A stretch of DNA of 64,000 bases from Channallabes apus (taxonomy: Eukaryota > Chordata > Actinopteri > Siluriformes > Clariidae), in the NCBI GenBank assembly GCA_030522415.1, contig CM060113.1:14372157-14436156 (forward strand), read 5' to 3'. The translations under genes and the position numbers were made by a program. Each line of letters opens with the position of its first letter. Position 1 is the first letter of the stretch. Of this stretch, positions 61,111 to 64,000 are shown one piece after another. The notes under the pieces are model-generated. The model was not told the DNA's origin. It saw only the letters and a program-made list of their open reading frames with translations, and ran no database searches.

Positions 61111-61997
61111 CTTCCTCACTTTTCTGTCTCACTCCTACCTGAAGCAACCAAACATAAAGCTAGTGCTTTTTATTTTTTTAATTCATTTTCCCAGTGCTGT
61201 TCATTATTCCGTTAAAAAGCAAACTTGCAGTCCTAGGCTCTTTAATCTCACAACTCCGTCTGCACAAAGTCGCCCATCCTTCATTCTGTCATTAAGCTAA
61301 TGGCGTGTGTCCCTTCTGCCAAGATTTTACATGTGCCGTCCCCTTTTTCATTGGCTCCTCCAGGTTCTTAAACACCCAGCCAGCAGATGGTTATTTGGCT
61401 GCCTCATTTTGGCAGACTGCTGTTTTTACTTGGGGAGCAAAAGAACAAAAGACTACAACAAAGATTTTTTTTAACTGCCTTGTCTGGATCTTTATATACA
61501 GTAGGCTTATAGCAAGAGACTGTTCTTAAAGAAAACCTGTTGAATGTGCAAAAGACTAAGGTGAATACTTAGAAACATTCGCCTGATATGACAGTTACAG
61601 TAGGTTCCAGACGATTCTCTTAGATCACTGTAAACCTGAATATCCCCACTTAACAAATTTGTTTACACTAATTTACAGCTTAATCCTTTTTTGATCTTCA
61701 TAGGATGATAGAAATGCACTGTGAAATTTGAGCAAAAAAAATTGTGTCAGAAAAGTTCTTGGAGTTCATTTGGTTGGGACTAAATGAGTACATCATGGAT
61801 AGGATGCCATGGGACACCAGTAGCAAAAAACATGAGGTTTCTGTTTTCATGTGGGCATAAATAAGCGGTCAAATATGAAGCTCATGGGACAAAGACAGAC
61901 AGATGAATTTTGTACTGTGTTTTTCTGCCTGCCTTTGCTTATTAGCAAGTCTCATATCACTAAACTAATTTAGCATGATGCAAAATATAGTAAATCC
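61111..61997. other. Intron 2 stretch; possible conserved block 61100-61460
   Basis: The first 350 bp are non-repetitive and of even composition, unlike the neighbouring repeats, so a conserved non-coding element is possible. The rest is AT-rich with nothing defined. Confidence 0.35.
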
Positions 61998-62265
61998 AAG
62001 GGAGAGTCAAAAAGTAAAAGCCAATTTACTTTTAATAAAGCTAACTGTGAGCAAATGAACATAACAGTTATATCACATCTCCACATAGTCCCCCTGCAGG
62101 TCAATGTACTACTTGTATCATTTCACTAAGTTCTTCATTCCTTCATTATGGTTTTCTTGGAGGAGGGCTGTCATTTGAATTGAATCTTCTTTACTGGAAA
62201 AAACAGGGGTTTGAAATTCATACTTGCATGCCTCACAGTAATGGACTTTTTGATTTACCCTTATA
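61998..62265. mobile_element. Short MITE with TIRs (268 bp)
   Basis: Left 'aagggagagtcaaaaagtaa' and right 'ggactttttgatttaccctt' are imperfect inverses (AAGGG…TCAAAAAGT). This fits ends of mariner-like elements with an eroded TA target. No frame remains. Confidence 0.55.
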
Positions 62266-62325
62266 GTTAAATATAAAAAAAATGAAATGTGAAATAATTA
62301 AAAAATATTTCTTCATATTTCTTTT

Positions 62326-62545
62326 CCCTGCATAACCAAAGGACTTTGCTAATTTGAAGTGTGTTCTAGACATAGGTGAGAGAGAGAGAAGACAACTTTA
62401 ATTACTTTTGTTTTTGCTCCATTATGTCTTTTGAGACCTGAAGTTTTAGGTTTATTTAATACACTAGTTCAAAGCGACTGAGCCAAAGAAAAGACCTCAG
62501 GGTCTGTGTTGACAGTCACCAGTAAATTAAAAGGCATGCATTTAC
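62326..62545 (+). repeat. Diverged duplicated block, copy B
   Basis: Second copy of the block at 60890, same orientation, about 1.44 kb downstream, with many substitutions and small indels and a purine insert ('gagagagagag'). Confidence 0.75.
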
Positions 62546-62626
62546 AAATTGTCAAATACATAGGATAGATCCATGTAAGGGTAGAACCCCATTTCTTCAA
62601 AACATAGGAACAAAGAGTTCATATTT

Positions 62627-62630
<4 letters not shown>

Positions 62631-62674
<44 letters not shown>

Positions 62675-62675
62675 A
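62631..62675 (+). repeat. (GAAA)n microsatellite
   Basis: About eleven perfect GAAA units. Confidence 0.95.
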
Positions 62676-62689
62676 AACACTTTCATTTA

Positions 62690-63010
62690 AGGTCATGACT
62701 CCTTCAGGTTTAAATCCTCAGTTATCTCACAACACCCTATTCTCCACTTCCTTCACTGGCATCAGACACAAGCCAAAGTGTACAAATACTCTAACCTCAA
62801 AACACTTATCAGACCCAGCATTGTCCAGCAGTGCTCAGCTGGTCCAACCATCTGTCAGGAATCATGACTCTTGACTCTTTTCTGTTCTGGCACCTAGGTG
62901 GGGAAATAAACTTCCTCTAATTGTCCGGACAGCTGAACCACTGGCATTCTTTAAACAGTGTCTAAAGACCTTCTTAGTCATTTCAGTTAATACGCAAGTG
63001 CAACATTACC
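62690..63010 (+). pseudogene. LINE reverse-transcriptase C-terminal relic
   Basis: A frame at about 62899-62985 reads WGNKLPLIVRTAEPLAFFKQ, CLKTFLV. This matches the WN-LP-xVRxAxSLxxFKxxLKTxLF ending common to vertebrate non-LTR retrotransposon proteins. The upstream part ('aggtttaaatcctcagttat', 'cacaacaccctattctccac') is collinear but broken by stops. Confidence 0.65.
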
Positions 63011-63074
63011 TTCTACTCTATGCTTTATAATAGGACTTCCAATTTCTTTTACTTCAGTCATCTGGAGAATATCA

Positions 63075-63310
63075 ATCAAATTTGCATGTTCTCCCAGTGC
63101 TTAATGGGTTTCTTTCAGGTTCTCCGGTCGCCCCACCCTAGTCCTAAGACTTGCAGACTAGACTAATTGGAGTTCCCAAATTGCCTGTAATGTGAATGAT
63201 GACTAGAGGTCCTACCATGGTCGTAAAAAGGGGAATAAATACAGTGGTCATCATTGGCCTCCATGGTCCCTAGTTGGGTTACAGAACTTTTCTAAATAGA
63301 TGGATGGATG
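63075..63310 (+). mobile_element. SINE, degraded and head-truncated
   Basis: 'tttgcatgttctcccagtgc', 'taatgggtttctttcaggtt', 'gactaattggagttcccaaa' and 'ttgcctgtaatgtgaatgat' follow the family body; it ends with 'aaatagatggatggatgg'. Confidence 0.7.
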
Positions 63311-64000
63311 GTATTGTGATATTTTATATGTCCACTTATAACACTGGACTTGGACATTTGGTCTGTGTTGCCATGCTACAAATAGTAAAATAGTAGTTTC
63401 AATTGCAAACTGATGAGATTAGAGAGGAGAAGTAAAGAGATATTTCTTCCCACAGGTTACTTAATGTACAGTAGTTACTGAATGTGTGTTTTTTAAATGT
63501 GTTCCACTGTTCACAGCCTAGGGGGAATATGTTTATCTTGCGCATAGGCTGAGTGTTTACTGAATCCTTTGTGGCGGTTGTGATTCATTTACCTGTGTGA
63601 TGTGTTTTAGAAATGCATCTCAGTCTAACCCTTAGTTCCTCACTGGAGTTAGAATTCTGTCCACCTCCACTCTATAACACAAGCCTGAGGGAAGAAGAAA
63701 GATGTTTGAAAAGCCGAAATGATGCTCTGTCTTAGAAAGGGCATGGATAATAAGATGCTCTTTTTCATGAATTTCTGAAGTCATGTTTTGGAGAGAAGCT
63801 AAGCACTGCCACTGAATACTGCAAAGCAAATCACAATCCATCTATCGAATGCAGGAAATGCAAAAGTGCTACGAATAACCTGCAAATGGTCTAACAAGTG
63901 AAAGTGATTTCATTGGATTTCATATAAGTTACATCATGAGAAACACTGCTTATTACCACTTCTTACCTTGAACCTAAATGTTCAAACCGGATCTCATGAG
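63311..64000. other. Intron 2 stretch to window end
   Basis: No exon, RNA gene or recognised repeat. The third coding exon of gria3 is not reached. Confidence 0.5.

Larger units (their letters stand above)
37328..64000 (+). other. gria3: gria3 intron 2 (partial, more than 26.6 kb)
   Basis: Starts at the GTAAGT donor and runs to the window end with no further gria3 exon (no AFCSQFSRGVYAIFG-type coding stretch is found). Long early introns are usual in vertebrate AMPA-receptor genes. The intron holds the intact Tc1 element, the 3.6-kb tandem array and a duplicated unique block, each listed separately. Confidence 0.85.

Overview
This window is nuclear DNA from a teleost fish. The evidence is two exons of a vertebrate AMPA-receptor gene whose protein matches GRIA3, together with many fish-type Tc1/mariner, hAT and PIF/Harbinger-like elements and tRNA-derived SINEs. 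A DANA/Mermaid-like SINE recurs many times, which suggests an otophysan such as a catfish. That narrower placement is inference, not proof.

Layout. Positions 1-35.8 kb are intergenic DNA upstream of gria3. I found no host gene there. It holds relics of Tc1 and mariner transposases, SINEs, short MITEs and the 3' end of a LINE with a restriction-like endonuclease. At 9.7-12.4 kb one Tc1-like element is broken up by three later insertions. At 30.2-31.2 kb a TA-flanked MITE carries two SINEs. From 35.85 to 36.45 kb lies the GC-rich, microsatellite-studded presumed promoter and 5' UTR. gria3 exon 1 (36451-36532) and exon 2 (37169-37327) encode the signal peptide and the start of the amino-terminal domain. 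Everything from 37328 to the window end is intron 2, more than 26.6 kb long, and exon 3 is not reached.

Intron 2 contains the most notable structures. (1) A 1,605-bp Tc1-like transposon at 45520-47124, antisense to gria3, has long inverted repeats with internal direct repeats, TA flanks and an uninterrupted 340-residue transposase with the DD34E triad intact. (2) A PIF/Harbinger-like non-autonomous element (48224-51236, ATG target duplication) contains two long hairpins, a 121-bp tandem pair, an assembly gap and a hAT MITE with a perfect 8-bp target duplication. (3) A tandem array of three 3,592-bp units (49762-about 60306) repeats the right half of that element plus downstream intron and a TA-flanked MITE. 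The copies are nearly identical, so the array is either a very recent duplication or an assembly artefact beside the gap. (4) Two diverged copies of a block of about 220 bp lie at 60.89 and 62.33 kb and do not look like a transposon I know.

The only host gene seen is gria3. The only open reading frame for a mobile element that looks potentially functional is the Tc1 transposase. Family names of repeats rest on recognition of sequence and structure, not on database searches.
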